From the NCBI GenBank assembly GCA_036513075.1, contig DATBZS010000090.1, forward strand, positions 1 through 24,224: a stretch of 24,224 nt of DNA. Reading direction: 5' to 3'. The notes beneath the pieces were generated by a model that saw only the letters and a program-made list of their open reading frames with translations, was not told where the DNA came from and searched no databases. Each line of letters begins with the position of its first letter. The stretch's first letter is position 1. Position numbers and translations under genes: made by a program. Positions 22,735 to 24,224 of this stretch are shown piece after piece. This DNA comes from Bog-756 sp036513075 (GTDB lineage Bacteria > Actinomycetota > Acidimicrobiia > Acidimicrobiales > RAAP-2).

Positions 22735-22899
22735 TCACGACGGGGCGGAGGCGGCGAGGCCCTGGGCGACGGGGAGCAACTCGGCCGCGTCGAGGACGCG
22801 GCGGCCGTCGGCACGGGCGCTGCCGGCCGGATGGCCCCGGCCATGGCCACTGGATCGGCCAGTCGGTCGGCCAGTGGATCGGAACGGGGAAATGGTCAT
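22735..22899 (-). pseudogene. Separated N-terminal part of the cysteine dioxygenase gene
   Basis: From ATG 22899 this 54-residue frame ends VLDAAELLPVAQGLAASAPS at a TGA and is in phase with the dioxygenase core that begins right after it. The AELLPVAQGLA helix is what cysteine dioxygenases carry before their W/Y-rich strand. The TGA could derive from CGA (Arg) by one transition. A promoter-like element lies about 35 nt upstream of the ATG, so this start fits the transcript better than the later GTG at 22713. Confidence 0.6.
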
Positions 22900-22933
22900 C
22901 GGAGCACTCGGTCCGGGAAGGTCACGGGGCAAT

Positions 22934-22961
22934 ACTATATAAATCCGATGGACTTCGTCTA
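22934..22961 (-). promoter_or_regulatory. Putative promoter of the dioxygenase-rhodanese-deacetylase operon
   Basis: An AT-rich island in GC-rich DNA contains, on the minus strand, TAGACG (22961-22956) and TATAGT (22939-22934) with a 16-nt spacer. TATAGT fits TANNNT well; the -35 matches TTGACA at 4 of 6 positions. Transcription from about 22927 leaves a short leader to ATG 22899. Confidence 0.45.
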
Positions 22962-22970
22962 GAATGACCG

Positions 22971-23004
22971 CCCGAGGGGGTCTGGAAGGAAATCCGGCCT
23001 CGGG
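22971..23004 (-). terminator. Weak stem-loop after the DHA2 transporter gene
   Basis: CCTCGGG (22998-23004) and CCCGAGG (22971-22977) form a 7-bp perfect stem with a 20-nt loop, 12 nt past the transporter stop codon. The long loop and missing T-tract make termination uncertain. Confidence 0.25.
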
Positions 23005-23016
23005 AGCACGTGGGTT

Positions 23017-24224
23017 CTAGTCGGCCACCACCTGGGGCGGGGCGTCGAGAGCGCAGTGGAGATACTCGCGCCCGGACACCGCCTCCGGTGCCGTGATCCG
23101 CTCTCCGGTCGCAGGGTTGCGGATGCCGATTGCAGCCAGCAGGCCTCCGGCCACGCACCAGGCCCCCCCGATGTACGTGGCCATCCGGAACCCGTCGGCC
23201 AGCTCGGCGGGATGGAGATAGGCCGACCCGCTGATCCCGCTCAGCGCCGGCAGGACGGCCACTGCGATCAGGCCACCGACTCGGGCGACGTCGTTGTTGA
23301 CGGCCGAGGCCAGTCCGGCGTGCTCGACCGGCGCAGCAGCCAATGCGGTGGCGGTGAGCGGCGCCACGGTGATGGCCAGCCCGAGGCCGAAGAGCAGCAC
23401 CGCGGGCAGCACCCCGGTCAGGTACGAGCTGTCCGTGGTCACCCGCGACAGCAGCGCCACCCCCATGCCGACCACCACGGGGCCGGCTCCCATCTGCAGG
23501 CGGGGACCGATGCGCGAGGCCAGTCGGCCCGAGGTCGACGACAACAGGAGCATCATCACGGTGAGGGGGAGCAGCGCCACCCCCGAAGCAAGTGGCGAGT
23601 AGCCGCCGACGACCTGGAGCACGACCGGTAGCAGGAACAGGACGCCGCCGAGCGCCCCGTAGACGACAAAAGTCACGGCATTGGTCACCGTGAACTGACG
23701 GCGGCGGAACAGTTCCAGCGGGAGCAGCGGCGCCGGGCTCCTCGCCTCGACCACGACGAACAGCCCGCCGGCGACCACGCCCCCCACCAGCGCCAGTAAC
23801 GGTCCCGGATCGCTCCACCCGTGGGCCGGGCCCTCGATGAGGCCGTAGGTCACCCCGGCCAGCGCAGCCATCACCAGTACCGCCCCAGGGACGTCCAGGT
23901 GGTGCGGGGCCGAAGCGTCCCGTGACTCGGGGACGTGCCGGACGGCAAGGAGGAGCACGACCAAGCCGATGGGAAGGTTGATGAAGAAGATCCACCGCCA
24001 GGAAGCGACGGCGATCAACCAGCCTCCGAGGAACGGGCCGGTGGCCGAGGCCACGCCGCCAAGACCGGTCCATGCCCCGATGGCCCGGCCGCGGTCCTCG
24101 TTCCGGAATGAGGCCTGGAGAATGGCCAGGCTCCCGGGTGTCAGTAGGGCCCCACCCACCCCCTGGAGCACCCGCAGAGCGATGAGCACGGTTGCACCCG
24201 GGGCGAGGGCGCATGCCGCCGAAG
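23017..24224 (-). CDS. DHA2-type MFS drug/solute exporter, 5' end beyond window
   Basis: At least 402 residues of an MFS transporter of the 14-helix DHA2 (EmrB/QacA-like) group, in the cytoplasmic membrane. RVLQGVGGALLTPGSLAIL is the motif of helix 5 in drug:H+ antiporters. RAIGAWTGLGGVASATGPFLGGW and WRWIFFINLPIG follow, both characteristic of EmrB-type exporters. The GTG at 24189 is internal: the frame stays open to the window edge and reads SAACALAPGATVLIALRVLQ, matching the family further upstream. The first four helices and the true start therefore lie outside. The substrate is unknown. Confidence 0.92.
   Translation of the reverse strand, partial: SAACALAPGATVLIALRVLQGVGGALLTPGSLAILQASFRNEDRGRAIGAWTGLGGVASATGPFLGGWLIAVASWRWIFFINLPIGLVVLLLAVRHVPESRDASAPHHLDVPGAVLVMAALAGVTYGLIEGPAHGWSDPGPLLALVGGVVAGGLFVVVEARSPAPLLPLELFRRRQFTVTNAVTFVVYGALGGVLFLLPVVLQVVGGYSPLASGVALLPLTVMMLLLSSTSGRLASRIGPRLQMGAGPVVVGMGVALLSRVTTDSSYLTGVLPAVLLFGLGLAITVAPLTATALAAAPVEHAGLASAVNNDVARVGGLIAVAVLPALSGISGSAYLHPAELADGFRMATYIGGAWCVAGGLLAAIGIRNPATGERITAPEAVSGREYLHCALDAPPQVVAD

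Noticed and set aside
22735..22737. TGA as a selenocysteine codon in the dioxygenase
   Set aside because: Cysteine dioxygenases have no conserved Cys or Sec there, and no bacterial SECIS-like hairpin is evident just downstream. A nonsense change or base error is simpler.

Overview
The window is high-GC DNA with actinobacterial features: AGGAGG ribosome binding sites, GTG starts, one probable leaderless mRNA, a DUF2630 protein, a TetR-type regulator, a KshA-like Rieske oxygenase and an encapsulin. A member of the Actinomycetota is likely. The very large RCC1/MBG surface protein suggests Acidimicrobiia or a relative, but that placement is an inference. No tRNA, rRNA, CRISPR array, IS element or phage gene was seen.

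Left part (1-7379, minus strand): a 1,891-residue secreted protein with seven RCC1 blades, one Ig-like domain, 15 MBG-type repeats and a beta-rich tail lies downstream of a 217-residue secreted protein of unknown function. The leader of the 217-residue gene has sequence blocks resembling a class I cyclic-di-GMP (GEMM-I) riboswitch. If this is correct, both exported proteins could be under second-messenger control.

7380-8569 (minus): a two-gene iron-storage nanocompartment. It consists of an encapsulated ferritin with a C-terminal cargo-loading peptide and the family 1 encapsulin shell, overlapping at TGATG. 9001-11401 holds a DUF1275 (YoaK) membrane protein, a DUF2630 protein and a membrane protein with a degenerate ion-channel-like pore, which apparently starts at a non-AUG codon. 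purU (formyltetrahydrofolate deformylase) follows, probably leaderless.

12656-17367: a catabolic-looking operon behind a promoter whose -35 box lies inside a 14-bp perfect inverted repeat. Its genes are a dihydrodipicolinate-reductase-like dehydrogenase, a KshA-like Rieske oxygenase and a lipoprotein alpha/beta hydrolase. A convergent TetR-like regulator lies at its end. Steroid- or terpenoid-like substrates are possible but not shown.

17675-24224: this part has several disrupted genes. There is an alpha/beta hydrolase reduced to its two ends, a second DUF1275 gene with two frameshifts, and a cysteine dioxygenase whose N-terminus is cut off by an in-frame TGA. Intact genes are a small acidic protein with an ESFPASDPPS motif, a small unknown protein, an MFS transporter, a tightly overlapping rhodanese and PIG-L deacetylase pair downstream of the dioxygenase, and a DHA2-type MFS exporter that runs off the right edge. 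The disruptions may be genuine decay or assembly errors; the sequence alone cannot decide.
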